DNA from: Anodontia alba
Taxonomy: Eukaryota; Mollusca; Bivalvia; Lucinida; Lucinidae
Length of the DNA: 64,000 nt
Direction of reading: 5' to 3'
NCBI GenBank assembly: GCA_964016985.1
Contig: OZ024827.1
Location: forward strand, 75,278,953-75,342,952
Shown: piece by piece, positions 57,001 to 60,242 of the stretch
Position numbering within the stretch: position 1 is the first letter of the stretch
Layout of the letters: the number at the start of each line of letters is the position of its first letter
Made by a program: the position numbers and the translations under genes
The notes under the pieces: model-generated
Told to the model about the DNA's origin: nothing
The model's database searches: none
Seen by the model: only the letters and a program-made list of their open reading frames with translations

Positions 57001-57035
57001 CACCACGAGAAATACTGAGGCAAACCATGACGATC
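27272..57035 (-). CDS. SLC38A7: SLC38A7-like (SNAT7) amino acid transporter, spliced, lacks first exon
   Basis: Eight exons in transcript order: 57035-56914, 46250-46052, 42843-42702, 39470-39378, 36431-36374, 33025-32766, 31686-31487, 27471-27272. They encode 424 residues ending in TAG; the human protein has about 460, so roughly 40-50 N-terminal residues are missing. Every junction keeps phase. SNAT7 is an AAAP/APC-fold transporter of the lysosomal membrane that exports glutamine and asparagine. Seen: the TM1 signature with VVNAALGAGLLNFPQAYQQA, TFLIIIGDQWED near the end of TM3-4, FAYQCHVSIIPIY, the GFLTIGDD loop, TYPILLFCGR, VFIPNIG and a final helix LVIGAFIFGLTL. These align throughout with SLC38A7 as I remember it, better than with other SLC38 members, although SLC38A8 is close. 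The introns (1.1 to 10.7 kb) are full of MITEs. One has a GC donor and a duplicated acceptor. Confidence 0.88.
27540..27844. other. intron sequence with an old repeat
   Basis: Between the last two exons of the SLC38A7-like gene. GAAAAGTAGGTCAAGGTCAG and ATTTCATAAGCCTAGAAGCC look like an eroded module repeat; no coding signal. Confidence 0.4.
27845..28068. repeat. MITE frame C, copy 3
   Basis: TTAACCCATTGTTGTCTGGA to TCTACAATGGGTTAA; TTAA on both sides. Confidence 0.78.
28287..28489. repeat. foldback frame J
   Basis: TTAACCATTACCACTCTCTT to CAGAGTGCTAAGCGTTAA; arms pair well around 28385. Confidence 0.75.
28650..28735. repeat. foldback frame H, eroded
   Basis: GGAGTACTTATTAGAATCAC pairs with GAGATTCTAATGAGTA. 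Confidence 0.45.
28832..30115. mobile_element. modular element with AGCTCGCCTGA ends
   Basis: Starts AGCTCGCCTGAACAACGTTC and GGCGTCGGTGTTGGCGTCGG and ends TCAGGCGAGCT, an 11 bp terminal inverted repeat. Inside are about six alternating modules of about 170 bp (TTCATCTTTGGTATGATGAT, CAGTACCATCCCCACCAC, ACCTTGAGGTCGAGGTCACA) and a (CA)n tract. It lies in the last intron of the SLC38A7-like gene. Confidence 0.75.
29969..30045. repeat. C tract and (CA)n microsatellite
   Basis: About 28 CA units inside the modular element; the reading frames through it are low complexity. Confidence 0.92.
30135..30245. repeat. foldback frame H
   Basis: ACATATGTTGTGAGTACTCA..AATGAGTACCCACAACATAC with centre CTCACCGAAGCA. 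Confidence 0.75.
30335..30552. repeat. MITE frame G, copy 1
   Basis: Frame G: TTAACTCTTCCCCGCTAGTG to TACCCAGCATGCAAAGAGTT with core CAAACAGTTTGGACCCAGAT..TCTGCAGCCAAACTGTTT. The core is a relative of the common one with GGCC in the stem. Confidence 0.75.
30930..31350. repeat. three frame H foldbacks in tandem
   Basis: Units centred near 30989, 31156 and 31289. The first contains a perfect palindrome of about 57 bases (GTTGTGGGTACTCATTAGAA..TTCTAATGAGTACCCACAAC). They end 137 bases before an SLC38A7-like exon. Confidence 0.82.
31487..31686 (-). CDS. SLC38A7: SLC38A7-like exon, TM10
   Basis: The acceptor is TTTTTTACAG and the donor CCAG|GTACGT. It encodes a cytosolic loop with RQERLRRIITTIVWF, then LAVFIPNIGVVIELLGAFAA and VFIFVFP. 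The order matches SLC38A7: R-RR--(Q)T-VWF, L-LFIP-IG, FIFVFPG. Confidence 0.92.
31690..32214. other. intron sequence, nothing recognised
   Basis: Left part of the 1.1 kb intron. No repeat that I can match within the window. Confidence 0.4.
32215..32396. repeat. MITE frame F with a perfect core hairpin
   Basis: The core at 32304-32370 has two exact 32-base arms around a 3-base loop (GAA). The perfect match suggests a young or conserved copy. Left arm TTAACTCCTTACCATATTAG. Confidence 0.85.
32766..33025 (-). CDS. SLC38A7: SLC38A7-like exon, TM7-TM9
   Basis: The acceptor is TTTTTACAG and the donor GGAAG|GTAAG; 260 bases. It starts CHVSIIPIYSCMAP and includes VAMVLCVITYTGTAAFGFLT, then DDVTSDILLSYDQDAAVLIA, and ends TYPILLFCG. 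The GFLTIGDD loop and LLSY are characteristic of SNAT7-type transporters. Confidence 0.92.
33051..33268. repeat. MITE frame A, copy 4
   Basis: AGGTAAATGTTCTTAAATTT to AATTTAGGATATTTGCTGTA. Core 33144-33213 is good. Starts 25 bases from the exon ending at 33025. Confidence 0.75.
33272..33440. repeat. dispersed repeat N, copy 2
   Basis: TGTTTGTAAACACTATGCCC and GAGTTAATCAGGTGTTCTAC. Confidence 0.6.
33441..33720. repeat. dispersed repeat R, copy 1
   Basis: CTACTGTGCTTTCGACATCT (from 33436), AAGTAAATTTGCAAACTTTT and ACTACCTATGCACA recur at 57057-57220. Confidence 0.65.
34173..34350. repeat. MITE frame A, reversed, core half deleted
   Basis: GGTAAATGTCTTAAAATTTT to TTTTTAGGACAATTACTGTA. One core arm is missing, so it no longer folds fully. 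Confidence 0.7.
34444..34651. repeat. MITE frame B, copy 2
   Basis: TTAACCCTTGTCATGCTGAA to CAGGACAAGGGTTAA. Core GCAGATCCAGATCAGTTGGC with its reverse. A partial frame F left arm (34352-34440) and a partial frame J end (from 34652) flank it. Confidence 0.8.
34680..35160. other. intron sequence, nothing recognised
   Basis: AT-rich sequence in the 3.3 kb intron of the SLC38A7-like gene. Confidence 0.4.
35168..35290. repeat. foldback frame H
   Basis: TTATTGTGGGTACTCATAGA..TTTTAATGAGTACCCACAC; the centre is partly duplicated (TTAGAAGTGCCTTA). Confidence 0.68.
35350..35664 (+). mobile_element. tRNA-derived SINE, copy 4
   Basis: The 12 bp target duplication ATAAACCTAGAC lies at 35338-35349 and 35665-35676. 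Head GGCCTCGGTGGCTCAGTTGG is well kept. It is antisense to the SLC38A7-like transcript. The tail is (CAAAA)n-like. Confidence 0.92.
35930..36020. repeat. MITE frame C/D remnant
   Basis: CCATTTTAGTCTGGAGACTG and the core at 35962-36028, then a reversed frame D arm (AAACTAACCAATCACCCTCC, GGTAGAAGAGTCCACTTGAC) to 36145. This is a second C/D mixed element. Confidence 0.6.
36146..36343. repeat. MITE frame B, copy 3
   Basis: TTAACCCTTGTCCTGCTGAA to CAGGACAAGGGTTAA; TTAA on both sides. It ends 30 bases from the short exon at 36374. Confidence 0.8.
36374..36431 (-). CDS. SLC38A7: SLC38A7-like short exon
   Basis: A 58-base exon found by joining phases: acceptor TTTTTCAG, donor CAG|GTACTT. It completes Lys, then encodes PDHWMDVFLVVPTICFAYQ, matching the family pattern W--VF---PTICF-(F/Y)Q before the next exon's CHVS. 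Confidence 0.87.
36515..36962. repeat. module repeat P, copy 2
   Basis: AATACCCCTCCACTATCCTG to CACCACTAGAGTGTGGCTGG, with a GGATGGATGGATTGAC stretch near the end. Confidence 0.75.
37050..37165. repeat. inverted relative of 4320-4450
   Basis: GATGGAAGGGTGATAATGAA and GGCTCTGTGCAATGAAGTGC match the reverse of the CTU1 intron stretch. Confidence 0.6.
37224..37449. repeat. MITE frame G, copy 2
   Basis: TTAACTCTTTGCATGCCATG to CTAGCGGTGAAAGAGTTAA, TTAA on both sides. Confidence 0.8.
37608..37815. repeat. frame J and frame H fragments
   Basis: CACTCTGTGGGCAAATGATG, CCCCAGAAAATAAG and the reverse, followed by GAAGGCACTTCTAATGAGCG. Confidence 0.55.
37876..38223. repeat. foldback frame L, full copy
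   Basis: TACCATATTAGACCTAATTA to GGTAATTAGGTCGAATACGG, centre AATTGAATTGACTTGTCAAT. Long arms pair over more than 120 bases with few gaps. Confidence 0.78.
38418..38633. repeat. MITE frame A, copy 5
   Basis: TACGGTAAATGTCCTAGAGT to TTTTAGGACATTTACCATA. Confidence 0.78.
38745..38910. repeat. MITE frame F, reversed, half core
   Basis: ACAAAGTGTAGACCCAGATC then TAGCAAAATAGACTTGCTCA and AAGGTGTCCAAATACCAGTA. Confidence 0.6.
38921..39134. repeat. MITE frame B, copy 4
   Basis: TTAACCCTTGTCATGCTGAA to CAGAACAAGGGTTAA. Core at 39027-39097 pairs almost perfectly. Confidence 0.82.
39378..39470 (-). CDS. SLC38A7: SLC38A7-like exon, TM6 (short form)
   Basis: The proximal acceptor AG is at 39472-39471 and the donor GTAAGT follows 39378. 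It encodes FIGVIGILYVVVLVTAKYFL then PHEPPRSVKS, matching the family pattern SF-V-G--YV--IV--KY--P. An identical acceptor lies 57 bases upstream in the transcript. Confidence 0.85.
39378..39527 (-). CDS. SLC38A7: alternative longer form of the TM6 exon
   Basis: Use of the distal acceptor (AG at 39529-39528) adds 57 bases, hence 19 codons, without a stop or frame change. The added residues repeat the start of the exon plus former intron sequence. Whether it is spliced this way cannot be seen from DNA. Confidence 0.3.
39444..39557 (-). repeat. 57 bp tandem duplication spanning an exon start
   Basis: Units 39444-39500 and 39501-39557 differ at one position. Each has the polypyrimidine tract, the acceptor AG and the first 27 coding bases of the SLC38A7-like TM6 exon. 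Confidence 0.95.
39595..39837. repeat. MITE frame E, copy 2
   Basis: TTAACCCTTAAACTGCCAAT to GCATTTTAAGGGTTAA, 38 bases upstream of the duplicated acceptor in the transcript. Confidence 0.82.
39867..40080. repeat. MITE frame B, copy 5
   Basis: TTAACCCTTGTCCTGCTGAA to CATGACAAGGGTTAA. A frame J remnant follows (40081-40200). Confidence 0.82.
40200..40860. other. intron sequence, nothing recognised
   Basis: Part of the intron with the GC donor. No repeat was matched within the window. Confidence 0.4.
40866..41053. repeat. MITE frame F, reversed, full core
   Basis: GCAAACAGTGTAGCCCCTGA..TCAGGGTCTACACTGTTTGC, then TTCAAATTTTAGGACAAGTA and a TAGGGTAAATATGG end. Confidence 0.72.
41221..41464. 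repeat. foldback frame K, copy 2
   Basis: GGCCCATTTGTTCAAAGCGT to GAACAACTGGGCCC. The centre 41320-41374 is a perfect hairpin with 27-base arms and a 1-base loop. Confidence 0.85.
41465..41670. repeat. frame M relative
   Basis: GTTCATTGTAAGATGGTTTT, TGGACCCCAAAAATGTTGTA and TATAAAAAAAGTTGTGGTGT match 16833-17518. Confidence 0.6.
41836..42292. repeat. foldback frame I, split by an insertion
   Basis: TTAACCCTTAAAGCTCAACT to GCTTTAAGGGTTAA. The two halves are separated by 42001-42238. Confidence 0.7.
42001..42238. mobile_element. short modular element inside frame I
   Basis: GATTGCGCAATCCATGGCAT start and a GATGGATGGATGGACGG tract; ends CTAAAGCTTGGGGATAAAA. Resembles the ends of the longer modular elements. 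Confidence 0.55.
42391..42573. repeat. foldback frame K, copy 3
   Basis: GGGCCCAGTTGTTCAAAACT to TTTGAACAACTTGGGCCC. One arm of the central hairpin is lost. Confidence 0.7.
42702..42843 (-). CDS. SLC38A7: SLC38A7-like exon, TM4-TM5 region
   Basis: The acceptor is TTGTTTCAG. The exon encodes YMDRSFTIIVTSVILILP then LCFPKRIDFLKYA, matching the D-R-FTI..ILPL..P..I.F.KYA pattern of SNAT7. The exon ends GCCAG and the next bases are GCAAGT, so the donor is GC, not GT. The split codon AG|T gives the Ser expected in the family, which supports this boundary. Confidence 0.85.
42866..43075. repeat. MITE frame A, reversed, 22 bases upstream of an exon
   Basis: TACAGTAAATGTCCTAAAAT to TTTTAGGACATTTACCATA. 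The core is shortened in the loop. It lies close to the acceptor of the exon ending at 42843. Confidence 0.75.
43076..43220. repeat. MITE frame F, left part
   Basis: TTTACCCTAAGTATTGGGAC to a truncated core ACCCTGATCAGACACC; continues into a frame H foldback. Confidence 0.62.
43221..43585. repeat. foldback frame H split by MITE frame A
   Basis: The left half to 43310 (AGGAGCTTCTACTGA) and the right half from 43539 (CCCACAACACATTTTCATGG) rejoin to CTACTGA-TA-CCCAC. Confidence 0.8.
43311..43538. mobile_element. MITE frame A with TA target duplication
   Basis: Starts TACGGTAACTGTCC and ends GGACTTTTACAGTA inside a frame H foldback whose empty sequence has a single TA. This sets the frame A boundary and target. 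Confidence 0.8.
43603..43815. repeat. MITE frame F, copy with full core
   Basis: TTAACCCTAAGTATTGGGAC to TTCCAATATCTAGGGTTATT. Confidence 0.75.
43816..43905. repeat. foldback frame H, centre deleted
   Basis: TTTCACTTATTTCTCTTCCA then AAACATTTTCATGGAGAAAT; the inner arm is missing. Confidence 0.5.
43928..44125. repeat. MITE frame F, eroded core
   Basis: TCAACCCTAAGTATTTGGAC, AATTTTGAACAAGCCCATTT and a decayed core (AAAAGCATAAACTCTGATCA). Confidence 0.65.
44210..44790. repeat. module repeat P, copy 3
   Basis: TAATACCCCACCATTATCGT to CTATCGTGTGGAGGGGTATA; a GACAGACGGACAGAC stretch near the end. Confidence 0.75.
44795..45021. repeat. MITE frame C, copy 4
   Basis: TTAACCCACTGTAGACTGAA to CTACAATGGGTTAA, TTAA on both sides. 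Confidence 0.78.
45055..45170. repeat. small foldback
   Basis: GAATTGCCTCACTGAGGCAATTC is a palindrome with AT-rich outer arms (ATTCTATCTAATATAT-like). Confidence 0.6.
45171..45660. other. intron sequence with a Q-like stretch
   Basis: CAAATTCTTTCCTTTTAGAA and CCCCTTTCAGAAGGGG at 45545-45595 resemble the Q repeat; the rest is not recognised. Confidence 0.4.
45662..45800. repeat. dispersed repeat N, copy 3
   Basis: TGTGTTTGTAAAACATTATG and TTTATCAGGTGATCTACCAA. Confidence 0.6.
46052..46250 (-). CDS. SLC38A7: SLC38A7-like exon, TM2-TM3
   Basis: The acceptor is ATTTTAG and the donor GATT|GTAAGT; 199 bases, phase 0 to 1. Residues 42-107 of the joined product include VFLVFIVAAIMILAYCSD, the loop TYQDVVRTVCGK, and CFGTCITFLIIIGDQWED. 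TYQ-VV-VCGK and the GTC-FLIIIGDQ string are typical of SNAT7. Confidence 0.9.
46322..46555. repeat. foldback frame K, copy 4
   Basis: GGGCCCAGTTGTTCAAAGCA to CGACAACTGGGCCC. The central hairpin has a two-base loop. It lies 72 bases upstream of an SLC38A7-like exon. Confidence 0.82.
46556..46775. repeat. frame M relative with a hairpin
   Basis: TATAGACTATGTAGAAAAAT to ATTTTTCTATATAATCTATG pair around ATGATCATTT (46665-46733). Confidence 0.65.
47020..47390. other. interior of the palindrome-bounded element
   Basis: AT-rich, no ORF or repeat recognised. Confidence 0.4.
47391..47592. repeat. foldback frame J
   Basis: ATCGCGGAGGGTAAAATTTT, CCCAGAAAATAGGCTTTGAC; the right arm has an (AAAAC)n run. 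Confidence 0.6.
47600..48034. other. intron sequence, nothing recognised
   Basis: No repeat was matched; no ORF. Confidence 0.35.
48048..48159 (-). mobile_element. short retroposed fragment with poly(A) tail
   Basis: 112 bp with a T run on the left, so the insert reads on the minus strand and ends in poly(A). The 13 bp target duplication AGTTCCGTTGATT lies at 48035-48047 and 48160-48172. GGGCCGTAAAACCC near its 3' end matches the SINE 3' body, so it may share a LINE partner. Confidence 0.82.
48563..48750. repeat. foldback frame J
   Basis: TTAACGCTAAGCACCTGGGT to TTTGTCATCTGCTAAATATT. Confidence 0.72.
49013..49258. repeat. MITE frame E, copy 3
   Basis: TTAACCCTTAAAGCGCCAGT to GGCGCTTTAAGGGTTAA, the best-kept frame E ends. 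It shares its right TTAA with the next element. Confidence 0.85.
49411..51390. mobile_element. modular element W, copy 2
   Basis: Starts ACAAGAGGCCCATGGGCC and ends GCTCAGGTGAGCT as in copy 1, with the same module types. It has lost some modules and gained a 310 bp MITE (49733-50042). It lies in the 10.7 kb intron of the SLC38A7-like gene. Confidence 0.82.
49733..50042. mobile_element. 310 bp MITE with 12 bp inverted ends
   Basis: The ends CATACATGCCAT and ATGGCATGTATG are exact inverted repeats. ATGACG flanks both sides (49727-49732 and 50043-50048), and element W copy 1 shows the unfilled site GATGATGGCC. The interior repeats TCTGTGAGATTTTG. The superfamily is not known to me. Confidence 0.82.
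51553..51697. repeat. 72 bp tandem duplication
   Basis: GTCCTAGGTGGGCTGTGCCT through CTCAGCAAATTCAGCA occurs twice with no mismatch seen; period 72. It includes a frame J left end. Confidence 0.95.
51915..52112. repeat. foldback frame I
   Basis: TTAACCCTTAAACTGCAAGT, GAAAATAAGGCTTGACATTT and the right arm CACATGAAATACCGAGTCTT. Confidence 0.68.
52124..52325. repeat. MITE frame F, eroded core
   Basis: TTTACCCCAAGTATTTGGAC to CCAAAAATATTTGGTAAATA. Confidence 0.68.
52340..52528. repeat. MITE frame B, copy 6
   Basis: TTAACTCTAGTCATGCTGAA to CAGGACCAGGGTTAA; the core loop is deleted. Confidence 0.75.
52529..52738. repeat. foldback frame I
   Basis: GAGAAAATAAGGCTTGACAT and ATGAAATGTCAAACCTTATT; ends GTCGTCTGCTACAGTTTTGC. 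Confidence 0.65.
52930..53139. repeat. foldback frame J
   Basis: TTAACCACCCTCTGGGATAA to CAGAGTGCTAAGTGTTAA. Arms pair around ATTGCCTCCATTGGAGACAA. Confidence 0.8.
53168..53353. repeat. foldback frame J, opposite orientation
   Basis: TTAACGCTTAGCACTCTGGG to GAGGGTGGTAAAGGTT. Lies head to head with the previous copy 28 bases away. Confidence 0.8.
53365..53860. repeat. three frame I halves in tandem
   Basis: Units of about 150 bases (CAAATTTGTAGCA, GAAAATAAGGCTTGACATTT, TGAGCCTTGGTGAGC, GTCCTCTGCTTGG) repeat at 53365, 53530 and 53700. The last continues at 55263 after the modular insertion. Confidence 0.72.
53860..55262. mobile_element. modular element inside frame I
   Basis: Starts CAAGAGCACCGCAAGCGGGG (again CAAGAG plus a GC hairpin) and ends CAAACGGGCATATAA. 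About eight units of about 155-160 bp (CTCCACATCATGGTCTAACT, AGTTTCAGCTTGATCGGATG, AATCTATAGGAGGAGTTAGC, TTCAAAGGGGCATAACTCTG). The host sequence GTAGCAAA + TAACATTC rejoins without a target duplication. Confidence 0.8.
55263..55400. repeat. foldback frame I, right part
   Basis: GAGAAAATAAGGCTTCACAT to CAAAGTGTCACTTGC. Confidence 0.65.
55409..55661. repeat. MITE frame D, third copy
   Basis: TTACCCATTTATGTTGAGTT (partly doubled at the left end) to GGCTTAAATGGGTTAA; eroded core. Its right TTAA is also the left TTAA of the next element. Confidence 0.75.
55658..55892. repeat. MITE frame E, copy 4
   Basis: TTAACCCTTAAACTGCCAAT to GCATTTTAAGGGTTAA; the core loop is deleted. Confidence 0.8.
55974..56165. 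repeat. MITE frame B, copy 7
   Basis: TTAACCCTAGATGTGCTGAA to TATGACAAGAGTTAA. Confidence 0.7.
56217..56442. repeat. MITE frame G, copy 3
   Basis: TTAACTCTTTTCCCACTAGT to CAGCATGCAAAGAATTAA. The core GCAAACGGTTTGAACTCAGA pairs well. Confidence 0.78.
56519..56735. repeat. MITE frame F
   Basis: ATTTACCATAAGCATAAGGA to CCAATACTTAGGGTTTTTAT; about 180 bases from the TM1 exon. Confidence 0.7.
56914..57035 (-). CDS. SLC38A7: SLC38A7-like exon, TM1
   Basis: The acceptor is TTTCAG and the donor GCG|GTATGT. It begins with two bases completing a codon and encodes SSWFASVFLVVNAALGAG followed by LLNFPQAYQQAGGVLIAILI. This holds the first transmembrane helix with its glycine-rich unwound part, which in SLC38 proteins binds substrate and sodium. 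Confidence 0.88.
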
Positions 57036-57056
57036 CTGAAATTAAAACAGAAGCAT

Positions 57057-57220
57057 AGCTCTACTGTGCTTTCGACAGCTTTCCAAAAGTCGTTTATTGC
57101 TTAGAGCTTTACACAGAAGAAGTAAATTTGCAAACTTTTGTCATGATTTAATGCAAAACCATTAATTTTGTCGTAACTACCTATGCACAGAAAGCTTTTT
57201 TTCTAGTCACTGGTTTTAGC
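57057..57220. repeat. dispersed repeat R, copy 2
   Basis: CTCTACTGTGCTTTCGACAG to TTTTCTAGTCACTGGTTTT; pairs with 33436-33600. Starts 22 bases upstream of the TM1 exon in the transcript. Confidence 0.65.
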
Positions 57221-57443
57221 CCATTGTAGTTGGGAAACCCGTAAAAGGGTAATTGGCAAACAGTGCAGATCCAGATCAGATGCCGCAGAATGCAGCGTCT
57301 GATCAGGGTCTCCACTGTTTGCAAATAGTTTAGCCATTTTTCTCTATGAATATGTAAATCTCATAGCCGGATGTACCTAAAATTGAAATGGGACTCTTCC
57401 AATATATAGTGTGGGAGAGTCTATTCAGTATACAATGGGTTAA
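57215..57443. repeat. MITE frame C, copy 5
   Basis: TTAGCCCATTGTAGTTGGGA to TATACAATGGGTTAA; core at 57257-57321. Confidence 0.75.
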
Positions 57444-57469
57444 AAAAAAAATATTTTTTTTTTTTTTGT

Positions 57470-57625
57470 AAAGCATACAAAGGCAAGCATCTACTCTCCT
57501 CTGGTCCTGCGAATGCCAACCTAATTCTTGCTGCATCTGGGTCACACTGCTGTAGGGGGAATAATCATCTGCATTCCAGCAGACAGCTCTCTTCTGGACC
57601 ATTTCTATTTTCCAGGATTGGTTTT
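57470..57625 (-). pseudogene. non-LTR retrotransposon fragment, C-terminal
   Basis: The minus strand reads VQKRAVCWNADDYSPYSSVT, QMQQELGWHSQDQRRVDACL and CMLYK. This is the conserved (I)QRRAARF..YS..SSVT.ML..L.W..L..RR...RL.MLYK block after the RT in Jockey/CR1-like elements. Only this piece remains. Confidence 0.78.
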
Positions 57626-57671
57626 CATGTTTCTGATATTTGCTAAAAAGCCTCCAAGCAACTTGCTGTGT

Positions 57672-57905
57672 TTAACCCATTGTATACTGAATAGACTCTC
57701 CTACACAATACATGTATATTGAAAGAGTCCAATTTCAATTTTAGGTACATCCGGCTATGAGATCTACATATTCCTAGAGAAAAATGGCTAAACTATTTGC
57801 AAACAGTGTAGACCATGATCAGACGCCACATTCTGCAATGTCTGATCTGGATCTGCACTGTTTGCCAATTACCCTTTTACGGGTATCCTGACTACAATGG
57901 GTTAA
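57672..57905. repeat. MITE frame C, copy 6
   Basis: TTAACCCATTGTATACTGAA to CTACAATGGGTTAA, TTAA-bounded. It separates two LINE fragments. Confidence 0.8.
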
Positions 57906-58173
57906 ATGAATTGTCAGATTTTTAACCAAAGAAAGCAAATTAACAGCAATTTTAATTATTGCCCTATAGTTTGGCACTTCTGTAGTGTAGCTAGTATGAA
58001 TAAGCTGATAAAATTCAAGAAAAGGCATTATGATTTCCAGTCATCTACAGAAACTTTATTATCTTGTCTAAGACTGTCCCTCTGCATAGTCATAGAATGA
58101 AGCTTATGGCCAGTGAGGTCTACATGTCAATAACCTGTCCCCTCAATAAACAAGACCTAATTAATTACAGTAA
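57906..58173 (+). pseudogene. outer Jockey/CR1-like LINE, left part
   Basis: SNFNYCPIVWHFCSVASMNK, then KFKKRHYDFQSS, and in another frame LMASEVYMSITCPLNKQDLI and NYSKVS. The pattern FNYCP-VWHFCS...KL...R and the DL-NY- region belong to the part after the RT. A frameshift lies near 58070. It is cut by the RTE-like insertion and resumes at 60598. Confidence 0.75.
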
Positions 58174-58750
58174 GGTCTCTGTCATCAGACAGTTGGTGTC
58201 AATCGAAGATTCCCAGTTTGGCTTTGTCCCAGACAGAGGCACAACAGGTGCAATCTTTGTTGTCAGGCAGCTGCAAGAGAAGTATCTAGCTGCCAACAAA
58301 AGACTCTACATGGCTTTTGTAGACCTGGAGAAGGCGTTTGGTTGAGGGCCTTGAAAGGTCATTTGGTGGGCGCTGAGAAAAACTTGGTGTGGAGGAATGG
58401 ATTGTGTGAGTGGTGCAGGGGATATATGCCAATATGCGGAGCCGTGTCCGTGTTGGTGAGCGGTACAGTGAAGAGTTTGAAATGAAGGTCGGTGTTCACC
58501 AAGACTCAGTATTCAGCCGGCTGCTCTTCATCATTGTGCTTGAAGCTTTGCCATGGGAGTTTCGTTCTGGGGCCCCCTGGGAGGACCTCTATGCTGATGA
58601 CCTTGTTATAATCGCTGAATTGCTGGAAGAATGTGTCAGGAGGCTCTTGACTTGGAAAGAAGCAATGGAGGAGAAAGGTATGAGAGTAAATGCAGGAAAG
58701 ACAAAGATCATGATCTGTGGCATGGGCTTGGACCTCCTGGAGAGCAGGTG
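58174..58750 (+). pseudogene. RTE-like LINE copy 2, RT fragment
   Basis: 5'-truncated: begins within RT at RQLVSIEDSQFGFVPDRGTT, then FVDLEKAFG followed by a stop, GVHQDSVFS, and YADDLVIIAELLEECVRRLL to GKTKIMICG. YADD is intact here but the Asp of motif A region and frame are lost near 58343. Confidence 0.82.
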
Positions 58751-59156
58751 AGTTTCCATGCGCTGACATTAGCACTGGAGTGGGCACCACCAAGTGCCCT
58801 CATAAGGCATGAACTCAACCATGTATGTCCATGGATAATCATACTCTTGATTTCGACATATAGGGAGTATACCCGGCAGGCACATGACGTAAATACAACA
58901 TTGCCTCAACGTCCATGCAATGTCATGACGTTGCATCGACGTTGAGGCGACGTTGTATTTACGTCATGTGCCCGCTGGGTAGAGTCTTCATGTTGTTCTG
59001 TCCAGCTGTTAAAGTTATGTTTCCTCTAGATCTCTAGAGAATGGATAATTGGGTTTTGATCAAGTTTTGCTAATAAGGTTCTGATAATGTCTACTTTTTT
59101 TTCAACATCCTTCAACATTGGTTGTCCATATCTCCATCCGTATGTCATACACCTGT
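58751..59156. other. junction between two RTE-like pieces
   Basis: Holds a few bases of the LINE zinc-finger region (to about 58800), a palindromic MITE (58868-58981) and unrecognised sequence. Confidence 0.5.
58868..58981. mobile_element. palindromic MITE with ACGTTG motifs
   Basis: Ends CCCGGCAGGCACATGACGTA and TACGTCATGTGCCCGCTGGG. The whole element is close to a palindrome; the inside repeats CAACGTC/GACGTTG. Similar CCCAGC-GGCACA elements occur in many animals. Confidence 0.75.
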
Positions 59157-59827
59157 CCCCTGGGAGGACCTCTATGCTGATGACCTTATTATCATCGCTG
59201 AATCACTGGAGGAATGTGTCAGGAGGCTCTTGACTTGGGAAGAAGCAATGGAGGAGAAAGGACTGAGAGTAAATGCAGGAAAGACAAAGATCACGATCTG
59301 TGGTATGGGCCTGGACCTCCTGCAGAGTTCAGGTGAGTTTCCATGTGCCATCAGTTGCACTGGAGTGGGCAGCAACAGCACCTGCAATGGCTGCAAGCAC
59401 CGGGTGCACAAGAAATGCAGTGAGCTCAAGCGCTTGGCAAAGGACCCTGATTACAGATGTACATCGTACCAGGGAACTGCACACCCCTTGGATGGCAGAC
59501 CACAGAGGGAAGTCCAAGTTGGACCTGACAAGCTGAAGGTGGTAGCTTCCTTTTGCTACCTGGAGACATGCTCTCAGCAGCCGGTGGCTGTAAACTTTCA
59601 ACCACACGTGAAAACTGCCTGGAAGAAGTTCAAGGAGCTGCTACCAGTTCTCTCTTCCAGCTACCTCTCTTTCAAGACACGTGGCTCTTGTGTGCAGGGC
59701 GCAATGCTCCATGCCAGTGAGACTTGGCCACTGACAAAGCCAAACCTCCAACTTCTGCAGCAAAATGACAGGGCAATGATCAGACAGATCTGCAATGTCA
59801 AGCTGCAAGACATTGTCACCTCCAGAT
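59157..59827 (+). pseudogene. RTE-like LINE copy 3, RT end and zinc finger
   Basis: Restarts at PWEDLYADDLIIIAESLEEC, repeating what ended at 58750. Continues with CNGCKHRVHKKCSELKRLAK, a decayed last pair (CTSYQ), KLKVVASFCYLETCSQQPVA and MLHASETWPLTKPNL to LQDIVTS. One long frame (about 230 codons) is open, but it is truncated at both ends. Confidence 0.82.
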
Positions 59828-60242
59828 AGTGTTGTGCCAATTAATTGAAATAATCGAAAACTAATTGGATGAGCCCACTATCGACAACTACTGATAATTT
59901 TTTTCACTATCGATTATTTGAAATTCTATTTTTAGAAACATGGGCCAAAGGTCACATAATGAGACCTACACATTAAGAGTATTATTAAAGACTCAATGAC
60001 TAGAAACATGGCTGAAATCTGCTATGTCTTGAAACAACCTATATCTTAAATAACCCTAGGTAGTTATGCTATTATATGCTGTTGCATTTAAAGTAACATA
60101 GAAACATAGAGTGCATATGCTATAATGATTTATTATTTGAAACACCAGTTATAATATATCCAGTTGTTTAATTGATAATCAATCAGTTTTACTTTCCCGA
60201 TAATCGATTGTGATTTTCCTCTCCGATTCCCAACACTACCAA
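59828..60242. mobile_element. hAT-like MITE inside the LINE
   Basis: Ends AGTGTTGTGCCAAT and ATTCCCAACACT are imperfect inverted repeats; the interior is rich in AATCGATTATC-type motifs. The LINE reading resumes after it. Flanks CTCCAGAT and CACCAGAT agree in 7 of 8 bases, fitting an 8 bp target duplication, though five extra bases sit at the right. Confidence 0.7.
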
